Below are positions 35,110 through 43,322 of a stretch of 64,000 nucleotides of DNA, piece after piece. How positions within the stretch are numbered: the first letter of the stretch is position 1; every line of letters begins with the position of its first letter. Made by a program: the position numbers and the translations under genes. Under the pieces are notes generated by a model. The model worked only from the letters and a program-made list of their open reading frames with translations. It had not been told where the DNA came from and made no database searches. The stretch is from Solidesulfovibrio carbinolicus (GTDB lineage Bacteria; Desulfobacterota; Desulfovibrionia; Desulfovibrionales; Desulfovibrionaceae), in NCBI RefSeq assembly GCF_004135975.1, contig NZ_CP026538.1:4366501-4430500 (forward strand), given 5' to 3'.

Positions 35110-36111
35110 ATGCCCGCCATGATGTCCGGTCCGCAAAAGACCGCCGTTCTCTGTCTGGCCCTGGGCGAAAAGTTCGCCGGGGAGGTGTTCAAACGCCTGG
35201 ATCGGCGCGAAATCGCCGCCATCTCCAAGGCCATGCTGGACATCGAAACCGTGCCCAAGGAACAGGTCGAGGAAGTGGTCCACGAGTTCAACGACGCCCT
35301 CCAGACCGGACGCGACATGGTCACGGGCGGCGCGGACCAGGTGCGCCGGCTGTTGTCCAAGACCCTGGACTCGGACACGGCCAAGTACATCATGGAAACC
35401 CTCGAACTCGATACCGGCCCGACCCCGTTCCAGGAACTGGGCAACGTCTCGCCGCGCATCCTGGCCCAGATCCTGCGCAACGAGCATCCCCAGACCCTGG
35501 CCCTGATCCTTGGCCACCTGCACCCCGAGCAGGCCGCCGAGCTGCTGCAAAACCTGCCCTCGGGCGTGCGCGCCGAGGTGCTCATGCGCCTGTCCAAGCT
35601 CGAAGCCGTGGCCGAGGACATGCTCATGGAAGTGGACAAGGTGCTGCAAAACCAGCTCATCGCCATGGGCGGCAAGGAAGGCAAGAAGGTCGGCGGCATC
35701 ACCGCCGTGGCCGAAATCCTCAATGCCGTGGACCGGGCCACCGAAGAGGAAGTCCTCTCCGAGATCGAGGAAGAATCCGCCCAGACGGCCGAGGACATCC
35801 GCAACCTCATGTTCGTCTTCGAGGACATCAAGGCCCTGGACGACCGGGCCATCCGCGAACTGCTCAAGGAAGTCTCCAACGAGGAGCTCACCCAGGCCTT
35901 AAAGGGCGCTTCCGAGGAACTGCGCGACAAGTTCTTCCGCAACCTGTCCGAACGCGCCGCCAACATGATCCAGGAAGACCTGGAAATCATGGGCCCCATC
36001 CGACTGGCCGAGGTCGAAGGCGCCCAGCAAAACGTGGTCAAGACCGTGCGGCGCCTGGAAGCCGAGGGCAAGATCGCCATAGGCCGCGGAGGCGGCGATG
36101 TCTTTGTCTGA
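35110..36111 (+). CDS. fliG: Flagellar motor switch protein FliG
   Basis: This 333-residue C-ring protein transmits stator force and switching. N-terminal FliF-binding domain: QKTAVLCLALGEKFAGEVFKRLD. Middle domain: the EHPQTLALIL motif (about 127-136), which contacts FliM. C-terminal torque domain: LMFVFEDIKALDDRAIRELLKEVSNEELTQALKG in pattern, with conserved charged residues, then GPIRLAEVEGAQQNVVKTVRRLEAEGKI. Length and motifs are normal. Its 3' end overlaps fliH by 14 bases. Confidence 0.97.
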   Translation: MPAMMSGPQKTAVLCLALGEKFAGEVFKRLDRREIAAISKAMLDIETVPKEQVEEVVHEFNDALQTGRDMVTGGADQVRRLLSKTLDSDTAKYIMETLELDTGPTPFQELGNVSPRILAQILRNEHPQTLALILGHLHPEQAAELLQNLPSGVRAEVLMRLSKLEAVAEDMLMEVDKVLQNQLIAMGGKEGKKVGGITAVAEILNAVDRATEEEVLSEIEEESAQTAEDIRNLMFVFEDIKALDDRAIRELLKEVSNEELTQALKGASEELRDKFFRNLSERAANMIQEDLEIMGPIRLAEVEGAQQNVVKTVRRLEAEGKIAIGRGGGDVFV

Positions 36112-36958
36112 TGAAGAGGCGACCGGCGTCCTGACTGGCCGGGTCATCCTCGGGGCGGGTTTGGCCGGCCCGGGCGAGACCACCGTGGCCGAGCTGGAAG
36201 CCCACCGCTCCCCCGAGGAACTCGAAAAGGTCGAGCTCCGGTTCTGGGAACGCCTGCGGGCCAAGGCCACGGCCAAGGCCCAGACCATCCTCGCCGAGGC
36301 CATGGCCGAGGCCGAGCGCCTGCGCGAGACGGCCCGCCAGGAAGGCTACGCCGCCGGCCACGCCGAAGGCCGGGCCGACGCCGACGCGGCCGCCGCCGAA
36401 GCCGCCGCCGCCGCCGCTGCGGAACACGAAGCGACCCTGGACCACCTGGGCGCGTCCTTCGGGGCCATGGCCGAGGCCCTGACCGGCGAGCGCGTCCGGT
36501 TGTGGGATCTCCAGCGCGACGAATTTCTGACGCTGCTGCGTCTGGCCGTGGAGCGCACCGTCAACGTGGCCATCGACGCCCGGCGCGAGGAAATTCTCGC
36601 GGCGCTGCTGCACGAAGCCCTGGAAGCCATCGACGCCAAGGCCGAACCCACCCTCACCGTCCACCCCGAGGACGAGGCCCTGCTGCGCGAGCTGCTCACC
36701 CGGGCCAAGGCCGAACGCCCGGCCCTGGACCGGGTGTCCGTGCGCGTCAACCCCGCCCTTGTTCCCGGCAGCCTCTATCTCGAATATCCCGAAGGCCTGG
36801 TGGACAACACCATCGCCAGCCGGTTCGCCGAAGTCGAAGCGATTTTCGCCCATCTGGCCGCTGCCCCGGCCCCGGGCGAGGCCGGCGACGCGGCCCCCGA
36901 CGCCGCCCCTGGCGACGTGAGGCCGGGAGCGCCCGGGGACGATCATGCCCACGGTTGA
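36098..36958 (+). CDS. fliH: Flagellar export apparatus protein FliH
   Basis: This 286-residue stator-like regulator of the FliI ATPase has a variable N-terminus and an alanine/glutamate-rich helical stretch with GYAAGHAEGRADADAAAAEAAA (the G-x3-G-like repeat seen in FliH glycine repeats). The FliH/HrpE domain follows at about 130-250 (DEFLTLLRLAVERTVNVAIDARREEILAALLHEAL in pattern). The C-terminal 35 residues are Ala/Gly/Pro-rich. CGGAGG precedes ATG 36098. The gene overlaps fliG by 14 and fliI by 14 bases. Confidence 0.88.
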   Translation: MSLSDEEATGVLTGRVILGAGLAGPGETTVAELEAHRSPEELEKVELRFWERLRAKATAKAQTILAEAMAEAERLRETARQEGYAAGHAEGRADADAAAAEAAAAAAAEHEATLDHLGASFGAMAEALTGERVRLWDLQRDEFLTLLRLAVERTVNVAIDARREEILAALLHEALEAIDAKAEPTLTVHPEDEALLRELLTRAKAERPALDRVSVRVNPALVPGSLYLEYPEGLVDNTIASRFAEVEAIFAHLAAAPAPGEAGDAAPDAAPGDVRPGAPGDDHAHG

Positions 36959-38270
36959 CGCGGCCGGGGCCATTTCGCTGCTGTCGGCCATGCAGCCCAT
37001 GAAGACCTACGGCAAGGTCTCCAAGGTGGTGGGGCTTATCGCCGAGGGACGCGGCATCCGCGCGCCGGTGGGGTCGGTGTGCCACATGCTGCCCCAGGGC
37101 GAAGCCCCGGGCACGGAAGTGCCGGCCGAGGTGGTGGGCTTTCGCGACGGGGCCTGTCTGTTCATGCCCTACGGCGACCTGCGCGGCATTGCGCCCGGAA
37201 CCCTTATCCGCAACACCAGCACGCCGCCGCTGTTTCCGGTGGGCCGGCGCTACCTCGGCCGGGTGGTGGACGCCTTCGGCAATCCCATCGACAACGGCGA
37301 GCCCGTCGTGCCGCGCCGCTTCAATCCCATCTTCGCCCCGGCCCCCTCGCCCATGGACCGGCCGCGCATCTGCGACCCCATGGACGTGGGCGTGCGGGCC
37401 ATAAACGGCTGCCTGACCCTGGGCAAGGGCCAGCGCGTGGGCATCATGGCCGGTTCGGGCGTGGGCAAATCCACGCTCATGGGCATGATCGCCCGCAACA
37501 CCGTGGCCGACGTCAACGTCATTGGGCTGGTGGGCGAACGCGGCCGCGAGCTGCGGGAATTTATTGAAAAGGACCTCGGCCCCGAGGGCATGGCCCGGTC
37601 GGTGGTGGTGGTCGCCACCTCGGACCAGAGTCCGCTGATCCGTATGCGCGCCGCCTACGCCGCCACGGCCATGGCCGAATTTTTCCGCGACGAAGGCAAC
37701 GACGTCATCCTCATGATGGACTCCGTCACCCGCTTCGCCATGGCCGGGCGCGAGGTCGGCCTGGCCGCCGGCGAACCGCCGACCACGCGCGGCTACACGC
37801 CCTCGGTCTTCGCCCAGCTGCCCAAGCTGCTGGAGCGGGCCGGAAAAAACGGCCTGGGCAGCATCACCGGCATCTACACCGTGCTGGTCGATGGCGACGA
37901 CTTCAACGAACCCATCGCCGACTGCGTGCGCTCCATCCTTGACGGCCACATCGTCCTGACCCGCGATCTGGCCGACCAGGGCCATTTCCCGGCCATCGAC
38001 GTCTTGAAAAGCATCAGCCGCCTGCGCTCCGACGTGACGCCCAAGGACGCCCTTGCCGCCTCGCGCGAGCTCATCCGCTTGCTCGCCACCTACCGGCGGG
38101 TGGAAGACATGGTCAACATCGGGGCCTACGCCCGGGGGGCCAACCCGGAAATCGACCGGGCCATCGACATGATCGGCCCCATCAACACCTTTCTGCGCCA
38201 GGACGTGGCCGAACGGCAAAGCCTGGAAGAGTGCTTCCAGGCCGTTATCGCCCTCATCGGCAAGAAGTAA
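36945..38270 (+). CDS. fliI: Flagellar export ATPase FliI
   Basis: This 441-residue hexameric ATPase of the flagellar type III export system is related to the F1 beta subunit. Walker A is AGSGVGKSTLMG (about 168-179), Walker B is VILMMDSVTRFAMAGREVGLAAGEPPTTRGY in pattern (about 252-282), and ERGRELREF lies at about 200. Domain order and length are normal. No fliJ (the usual next gene, a small coiled-coil chaperone) follows; the next coding region is an aminotransferase. It is the last gene of the flgB-fliI operon. Confidence 0.96.
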   Translation: MPTVDAAGAISLLSAMQPMKTYGKVSKVVGLIAEGRGIRAPVGSVCHMLPQGEAPGTEVPAEVVGFRDGACLFMPYGDLRGIAPGTLIRNTSTPPLFPVGRRYLGRVVDAFGNPIDNGEPVVPRRFNPIFAPAPSPMDRPRICDPMDVGVRAINGCLTLGKGQRVGIMAGSGVGKSTLMGMIARNTVADVNVIGLVGERGRELREFIEKDLGPEGMARSVVVVATSDQSPLIRMRAAYAATAMAEFFRDEGNDVILMMDSVTRFAMAGREVGLAAGEPPTTRGYTPSVFAQLPKLLERAGKNGLGSITGIYTVLVDGDDFNEPIADCVRSILDGHIVLTRDLADQGHFPAIDVLKSISRLRSDVTPKDALAASRELIRLLATYRRVEDMVNIGAYARGANPEIDRAIDMIGPINTFLRQDVAERQSLEECFQAVIALIGKK

Positions 38271-38453
38271 TTTCGGCTTCCGCCGCCCGCCGTCCTTGCC
38301 TGCCGCCCGCCCCCGGGCTACATCTTCCTGCCCCGACGCCTTTTTTCCTCACCGGCCTGGATGCGGCCGAAACCGGCGCGGCCGTGGCCAACGACGGCCG
38401 GCTGCGCGCCAAGCGTTCGGGAACGCGCCTCAACCACCAACCGGACCACTGCC

Positions 38454-39599
38454 ATGAACCCCGCCTGCAAGGACATCACCTCGTTTCTCGTCATGGACAT
38501 CCTCGAACGCGCCCAGGCCATCGAGGCGGCCGGCAACCGCGTCATCCACCTGGAGATCGGCGAACCGGACTTTGACATCCCCGAGTGCGTCAAGGACGCG
38601 GCGCAAAAGGCCGTGGCCGAGGGCCGCACCCACTATACACATAGTCTGGGCATCCGCGAGCTGCGCGAGGCCCTGTGCGCCCTTTACGCCGACGAATACG
38701 GCGTGAAGATCAGTCCGGAGCGGATTCTGGTCGCCGGCGGCACCTCGCCGGCCATGCTGCTGGCCTTCGGCGTCCTGGCCCGGCCGGGCAAGCACATGCT
38801 GCTCACCGATCCGGCCTATGCCTGCTACCCCAATTTCCTGCGCTTCACCGGACTGACGCCGCGTTATGTGGCCGTGGACGAAGAAGACGGCTTCCAGTGG
38901 ACGCCCCAGCGTATCTGGGAGTCGGTGAGCGAAGACACCGCCGCCATCCTGCTCAATTCCCCGGCCAACCCCACCGGCACGCTGCTGTCCGACGACGCCG
39001 TGGAGGCAGCCTGCGCCTGCGGCGCGCCGGTGGTGTCCGACGAAATCTACCACGGCCTGACCTACGCCGGCCCGGCCCGCAGCGCCCTGCAATTTTCCGA
39101 CGACGCCCTGGTGTTAAACGGCTTTTCCAAACGTTTCGCCATGACCGGGCTGCGTCTGGGCTATCTCATCGCGCCGGCCTCGCTCATGCCGCTTTTGCAA
39201 AAGCTTCAGCAAAACCTGTTCATCTGCGCCTCGTCCGTGGCCCAATGGGCCGGGCTGGCCGCGCTGTCCCCGGACGGGCTGGCCGCGGCCGAGGCCATGC
39301 GCCAGACTTACGACGCCCGGCGCAAGGTCCTTTTGGCCGGCCTGTCGCGCCTGGGACTCTCGCCGCGCGTGGAACCCACCGGCGCGTTTTACGTGTTCGT
39401 GCGGGCCGACCACCTGCACCCCAACTCCCTGGCCCTGGCCTACGACATCTTGGAAAAAGCCCACGTGGGCGTCACCCCGGGCATCGACTTCGGCCCGGGC
39501 GGCGAGGGACATCTGCGGTTTTCCTACGCCAACTCCCTGGAGAACATCGAGGAAGGCCTGGCCCGGCTGGAGCGGTACATCGCCGACCATTGCCGGTAG
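38454..39599 (+). CDS. PLP-dependent aminotransferase (class I/II)
   Basis: This enzyme of 381 residues belongs to the AspC-like fold type I family. The substrate/PLP region is EIGEPDFDIP (about 34-43), with NSPANPTGT (Asn for the PLP ring) at about 165-173. VVSDEIYHGLTY holds the Asp/Tyr contacts, and NGFSKRFAMTGLRLG the PLP-binding Lys (about 227). The C-terminal Arg region LRFSYANSLENIEEGLARL fits as well. The exact amino donor cannot be named. There is a weak ribosome-binding site before ATG 38454. It stands between the flagellar operon and a terminator shared with a convergent gene. Confidence 0.92.
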   Translation: MNPACKDITSFLVMDILERAQAIEAAGNRVIHLEIGEPDFDIPECVKDAAQKAVAEGRTHYTHSLGIRELREALCALYADEYGVKISPERILVAGGTSPAMLLAFGVLARPGKHMLLTDPAYACYPNFLRFTGLTPRYVAVDEEDGFQWTPQRIWESVSEDTAAILLNSPANPTGTLLSDDAVEAACACGAPVVSDEIYHGLTYAGPARSALQFSDDALVLNGFSKRFAMTGLRLGYLIAPASLMPLLQKLQQNLFICASSVAQWAGLAALSPDGLAAAEAMRQTYDARRKVLLAGLSRLGLSPRVEPTGAFYVFVRADHLHPNSLALAYDILEKAHVGVTPGIDFGPGGEGHLRFSYANSLENIEEGLARLERYIADHCR

Positions 39600-39620
39600 A
39601 ACACCTCCGGCGCGGCCATG

Positions 39621-39649
39621 AAAAAACCGGCTCATGGGCCGGTTTTTTT
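39621..39649. terminator. Bidirectional rho-independent terminator
   Basis: AAAAAACCGGC pairs with GCCGGTTTTTT around a short TCATGG loop, with the A-tract and T-tract on both sides. It lies between the convergent aminotransferase and hybrid kinase genes and would stop transcription from both. Confidence 0.92.
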
Positions 39650-39673
39650 CGTTTTGCCGCAGGAGGCCTGCCC

Positions 39674-41419
39674 CTACTTGGCCAGGGCCCGCTCCATGGC
39701 CGCCGTCAGCTCGGCCGGCTCGAAAGGCTTGGTCACGTACTCGTCCATGCCTGCCTCCAGGCCCTTTTGGCGGTCGCCCTCCATGGCGTAGGCCGTCAGC
39801 GCCACCACCGGCATGGTCGGGGGCACGCCCTCCACCTGGCCCGAACGGATGCGCCGGGTGGCCTCCAGGCCGTTTAAACGCGGCATCTGAATGTCCATGA
39901 GCACCAGATCGTACGCGCCGCGCTCCAGCATGGCCAGGGCCTCGCGGCCGTCGGCCGCCGCGTCCACGGCATGGCCGAGCTTTTGGAGCGCGCGCACCGT
40001 GAAAATACGGTTGACCGGCTCGTCCTCGGCCAAAAGGATGCGCAGGCCACCGCCGGGCTGCGCCGGCTTCTCGCTCTCCAGACCGCGACGCGCCGGCCGA
40101 GTCCGACGCGGCTTTTGCGCCGGGAGCGGCAGGCCGCATTCCAGGGTGACCGTAAACGTGCTGCCCCGGCCTAGCTCAGACACAAACGTCACGTCGCCGC
40201 CCATCATCCGGGCCAGCCGGCGGGCGATGGCCAGCCCCAGGCCCGCGCCGCTGTACTTCTTGGTCAGGTAATCCTCGCCGATGCCGAAAGGCTCGAAGAT
40301 GGACCGCTCCCGGCCCGGCTCAATACCGATGCCGGTATCTTCCACCACCAGACGCAGCCGCGCGCGCCCCTCCGGCGAGGCAAAGCCCTCCGCCCCCGGG
40401 CCGGCGGCCTCGCCCCCCGGCGCGACGCGCACCGTCACGTGGCCCCGGCGGGTGTACTTGAAGGCGTTGCCCACCAGATTGATGAGAATCTGCTTGATGC
40501 GGTTGGCGTCGCCGATGATCCGCTCGGGCAGGCCCGGGTCGAAAAAGTAGGAAAATTCAAACGAACGCGGCAGGCTCTGGGCCATGAAATTGCGCAAAAG
40601 GGGCGTGAGTTCGGCGGCCAGCTCGAACTCGCGGGGGGCCAGGCGCAGCCGGCCAGCCTCCACATTGGAGAGATCGAGCAGCTCGCCGACGATGTTGGTC
40701 AGCGTGGCCGCCGACTGGCGGATGACGCTCAGATACTCCCGGGTCTCCTCGTCGCCGCCCTTGTCGAGCAGGAGCTGGGCAATGCCGAGGATGCCGTTTA
40801 GGGGCGTGCGCAGTTCGTGGCTGATGTTGGCCAGAAACTGGGTCTTGGCCCGGCTGGCCGCCTCGGCCGCTCGCTTGGAGGCCAGCAGTTCCTCGGCCAG
40901 ACGCTTTTGGTCGGTGATGTCGTCAAAAGCCCAGACCACGCCCTCGGCCGCGTTGCCCGGGCTGATCTGCCGGGCGGCGGTGCGAAGGATCAGGCGCGTA
41001 CCGTCGGGGCGCAGGAATTGGTGCTCGCCGACATGCAGGCCGTGCTGGCGCATGTCGTCATAGGCCTGGCGCACGAAGGCCTGATAGGCCTCGGGAGCAT
41101 CGAACAGCGCCTCGGCCGTGCGGCCGATGAGTTGCTCGCCCGGACAGCCCAGCAGCTCCGCGCCCCGGGCGTTGACCTTGACGAACCGGTTGTCCCGGGC
41201 CAGGACCATGCCGACCAGGGCGTTTTCGAAGATGGTCTCCATCTCGCGAAGGGCCTGGGCCAGGGTCGGGCGAGGTGCCTGCGCCGCTACGGCTTGGCTG
41301 GCCACCTCATCCGGGTTCCGGGACGAGGACTGATTCGCGCAGGAACTCTCCAGAGGACTCCCGTCCTCCTGTTGGCCGCCTGCCGCTGCATCCGGCGCGC
41401 GTGTTTCGTCTCCGGCCAT
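39674..41419 (-). CDS. Hybrid sensor histidine kinase (PAS-HisKA-ATPase-REC)
   Basis: This 581-residue cytoplasmic kinase has a polar N-terminus (1-55), a PAS domain (about 60-175, ETIFENALVGMVLARDNRFVKVN), and HisKA with phospho-His in [13 protein letters not shown] (His201). The HATPase has N box NRIKQILINLVGNAFKY and G boxes VEDTGIGI and GAGLGLAI. A C-terminal receiver domain carries Asp in LVLMDIQMPRLNG and Lys in YVTKPFEPAEL. No membrane helix is visible, so it senses a cytoplasmic or redox cue through the PAS domain. No separate regulator gene is adjacent. Confidence 0.95.
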   Translation of the reverse strand: MAGDETRAPDAAAGGQQEDGSPLESSCANQSSSRNPDEVASQAVAAQAPRPTLAQALREMETIFENALVGMVLARDNRFVKVNARGAELLGCPGEQLIGRTAEALFDAPEAYQAFVRQAYDDMRQHGLHVGEHQFLRPDGTRLILRTAARQISPGNAAEGVVWAFDDITDQKRLAEELLASKRAAEAASRAKTQFLANISHELRTPLNGILGIAQLLLDKGGDEETREYLSVIRQSAATLTNIVGELLDLSNVEAGRLRLAPREFELAAELTPLLRNFMAQSLPRSFEFSYFFDPGLPERIIGDANRIKQILINLVGNAFKYTRRGHVTVRVAPGGEAAGPGAEGFASPEGRARLRLVVEDTGIGIEPGRERSIFEPFGIGEDYLTKKYSGAGLGLAIARRLARMMGGDVTFVSELGRGSTFTVTLECGLPLPAQKPRRTRPARRGLESEKPAQPGGGLRILLAEDEPVNRIFTVRALQKLGHAVDAAADGREALAMLERGAYDLVLMDIQMPRLNGLEATRRIRSGQVEGVPPTMPVVALTAYAMEGDRQKGLEAGMDEYVTKPFEPAELTAAMERALAK

Positions 41420-41519
41420 TTAACCCTCGCCGTTCCAACGCTTCGATGCGAACGGGTTGTCGTACCGCCGAGCCTACTCCCAAGGGCGGCCCATCGCAAC
41501 ACGGGCCTTAAAAAAACGG

Positions 41520-41870
41520 CTACGACCGGTCACGCCGCCGGCAGAACTGGTCGCACAAATCGATGGCCCGATCCAGGATGCCGGCGCAGCCGTTGGTCAG
41601 ATTGGCCACGTACAAGTCGTCGCCGGTCTTGCGGCACATGGTCAGACAGGCCGACAACGCCGTCGGCGGCTGGCTGAGTTCCTGCTTGAACCGGTTGCAG
41701 ATGGGATCGGAAAGACAGGCATTGGGCCCGGGCAAGGCCGAACAGTATTCGAAATAGTCCGTCACCGTCATCACCGGCGGCTTGTCGCCGCCAAGCCCGC
41801 CGCCCTGCCCGGCGCAGCCCGCCAGAAGCATCAACAACACCGCCGCCCAAAAACTCGTCCGCACCGCCAT
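41520..41870 (-). CDS. Small cysteine-rich lipoprotein
   Basis: This protein of about 116 residues has a signal peptide (RTSFWAAVLLMLLAGC) and lipobox LAGC, so it is a predicted lipoprotein. The mature part has at least seven further cysteines spread over 90 residues (YFEYCSALPG, ACLSDPICNRF, ACLTMCRK, NGCAGI, LCDQFCRRR), suggesting a disulfide-rich fold or metal binding. Its function is unknown. The start is ATG 41870; a longer open frame upstream lacks a ribosome-binding site. It precedes the hybrid kinase on the same strand by about 100 bases. Confidence 0.75.
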   Translation of the reverse strand: MAVRTSFWAAVLLMLLAGCAGQGGGLGGDKPPVMTVTDYFEYCSALPGPNACLSDPICNRFKQELSQPPTALSACLTMCRKTGDDLYVANLTNGCAGILDRAIDLCDQFCRRRDRS

Positions 41871-42046
41871 GGCCGCTCCAATCGTTAAGGGTTGCAGCGT
41901 AACACTCTGCCCAACAGCCGGCTTCGTGTAAAGCGATTTGCCAACCGACACAACTATTCGCCAATACTAAATAAAAGATTTATGACATAGACTGACTGGT
42001 ACGTGTCCGCCTTCCATGGTCTTTCTGGAACCAAGGATGGTGCAAC

Positions 42047-42292
42047 ATGAACACGCATTCGGCCCTGCCGGCCATGCCGGCCGACCTGCGAAACGCGGTC
42101 CTGTCCCACTACACCACTTTCAGCGAAGACGGCACATTGTGCTACGTCGCGGACAAGGTGCATCGCAATTGCCCGGACTGCGGCACCGTTTTTACCGGCT
42201 CGGCCAGCCGTCTGGCCTTTGGCGGCGGTCCGGCCTGCCCGTTTTGCCGGGGCCTGGCCTCAAAGCCCTTGCCCGAGGCGGGCTGGGCATGA
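42047..42292 (+). CDS. Small zinc-ribbon protein of the phage-like cassette
   Basis: This 81-residue protein has two CxxC knuckles, NCPDCGTVF (about 42-50) and ACPFCRGL (about 63-70), typical of a zinc ribbon that binds nucleic acid or protein. It is otherwise unrecognised. The stop overlaps the next gene by four bases (ATGA), so it starts a tightly packed set of small genes running into the terminase small subunit. I infer a phage regulatory or early-gene role from position only. Confidence 0.65.
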   Translation: MNTHSALPAMPADLRNAVLSHYTTFSEDGTLCYVADKVHRNCPDCGTVFTGSASRLAFGGGPACPFCRGLASKPLPEAGWA

Positions 42293-42516
42293 ACGCCGCG
42301 TCCCCCGCCGCCTCGCGCAAGCTCTGGGCCGCCGGCCTGGCCATCGCCGCCGTGGCCCTTAGCCGCAAGTACAGCCTGGGGCTGACCCCGGACGAGATCC
42401 AGGCCATCACCGACATTGCGCTCACGGCCATCGGCTCCCAGGCCGGCATCGATCTGGCCGAAAAAGCCCTGCCGCTTCTGGCCAAACCCCAAACGCCCAC
42501 GGAGCCCCGGCCATGA
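42289..42516 (+). CDS. Small membrane protein, possible holin
   Basis: This 75-residue protein has one clear hydrophobic helix near the N-terminus (KLWAAGLAIAAVALS) and a helical C-terminus. The hydrophobic helix and basic/acidic balance, and its place in front of phage terminase genes, would fit a holin or lysis accessory protein, but there is no diagnostic motif. It overlaps both neighbours by four bases. Confidence 0.5.
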   Translation: MNAASPAASRKLWAAGLAIAAVALSRKYSLGLTPDEIQAITDIALTAIGSQAGIDLAEKALPLLAKPQTPTEPRP

Positions 42517-42782
42517 ATCCCGACGCCCTCGTGCTGCCGGCCTGGAGTTCGCTGCTTGTCGGCATGGCCCTGTTCTTCGCCCGCAAATGGATCAGCGACG
42601 TGGCCCGGGCCATCGACAAGCTCGAAGAACGGATGCGGGCCTACGAAAAGGCCCAGATCGACTGCCGCCTGGAACTGGCCAAGGGCTACCCCACCCGCGA
42701 GGAGACCCTGCGCCTGGCCGAACGCCTCGACAACCACGCCACCCGCCTCGTCATCCTCGAAGAGCGCGACCTGGCCGCCTAA
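42513..42782 (+). CDS. Membrane-anchored coiled-coil protein
   Basis: This 89-residue protein has an N-terminal membrane anchor (LPAWSSLLVGMALFFARKWI) followed by a charged coiled coil (ARAIDKLEERMRAYEKAQIDCRLELAKG). The layout resembles Rz-like or other phage lysis accessory proteins, or a prophage-associated hypothetical that usually sits next to holins. It overlaps the preceding gene by four bases. Its function is unproven. Confidence 0.55.
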   Translation: MNPDALVLPAWSSLLVGMALFFARKWISDVARAIDKLEERMRAYEKAQIDCRLELAKGYPTREETLRLAERLDNHATRLVILEERDLAA

Positions 42783-42802
42783 CCACCACAAGGAGCCGCA
42801 CC

Positions 42803-42901
42803 ATGTCCCTCGACAAACTCCTGGCCCTCAATCCCCACCTCACCCTGGCCGATATCCTCGCCCTGTGGCACTGGTCCGGCCCCTCGCGCCGGCTGCACTA
42901 G
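42803..42901 (+). CDS. 32-residue small protein
   Basis: ATG 42803 is preceded by AAGGAG at seven bases, an excellent ribosome-binding site, and opens a 33-codon frame ending in TAG. The product (MSLDKLLALNPHLTLADILA, then LWHWSGPSRRLH) is amphipathic and tryptophan-containing, and would form a short helix. Its place immediately after the lysis-type genes argues that it is real. Confidence 0.5.
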   Translation: MSLDKLLALNPHLTLADILALWHWSGPSRRLH

Positions 42902-42990
42902 GCAAGAGGGAAGAGGGAAGACGAAGAGCGGGCTCTGCCCGCGCCCGCCGGGGGACTTAGTCCCCCGGACCCCCAAACCGGGTTTTGGGC
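42902..42990. repeat. REP-like dispersed element, copy D (diverged)
   Basis: AGAGCGGGCTCTGCCCGC is followed by GCCGGGGGACTTAGTCCCCC and GGACCCCCAAACCGGG. The blocks follow the order of copy A, with core palindrome CCGGGGGAC-TTA-GTCCCCCGG. It is a variant subtype. Confidence 0.6.
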
Positions 42991-43036
42991 AAGGGCCAAC
43001 ACACTCATCATGCTGTTTGCCTTTCCCGGGCGAACC

Positions 43037-43113
43037 GGGGCGTTGGAATTTCCGGGCCGTCGAGCACCCGGCGGTAGCCGGGCGCATCGACGGTCCGGGA
43101 ATTCCAACGCCCC
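43037..43113. repeat. Long imperfect inverted repeat (36/37-base arms)
   Basis: A left arm beginning GGGGCGTTGGAATTTCCGGG (43037-43072) and a right arm ending GGAATTCCAACGCCCC (43077-43113) pair over almost their whole length around GGTA. No protein frame is supported here. The flanks are REP-like copies D and E. Confidence 0.85.
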
Positions 43114-43205
43114 ACGCGGCGCAGCCGCCAGCGCCTTGGCGCACGCCGCCAGGCGGTCTTCCCGCCCAACCGCCCGCCGCAACACGCCCTTCCCCGACCG
43201 TGCCC

Positions 43206-43260
43206 ATTCGGGGTTCCCCAAGGGGGTCACCCCCTTGGGCCGCCGGAGGCCTCTTCTCTT
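43206..43260. repeat. REP-like dispersed element, copy E (inverted, diverged)
   Basis: GGGGTTCCCCAAGGGGGTCA, CCCCCTTGGGCC and GCCGGAGGCCTCTTCTC correspond to the reverse complement of the family outline, with core CCAAGGGGG-TC-ACCCCCTTGG. It lies about 65 bases upstream of the terminase small-subunit gene. Confidence 0.55.
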
Positions 43261-43322
43261 CTGTCCACCGATCTCGCTGTCCGCCTGCCAACCATGCCGC
43301 CTTGCGCCAAGGAGCCGTCGCC

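Noticed and set aside
32620-35649. A 1009-codon minus-strand open frame across flgC-fliF
   Set aside because: It is antisense to well-defined flagellar genes; its Gly/His/Leu-rich translation has no family features.
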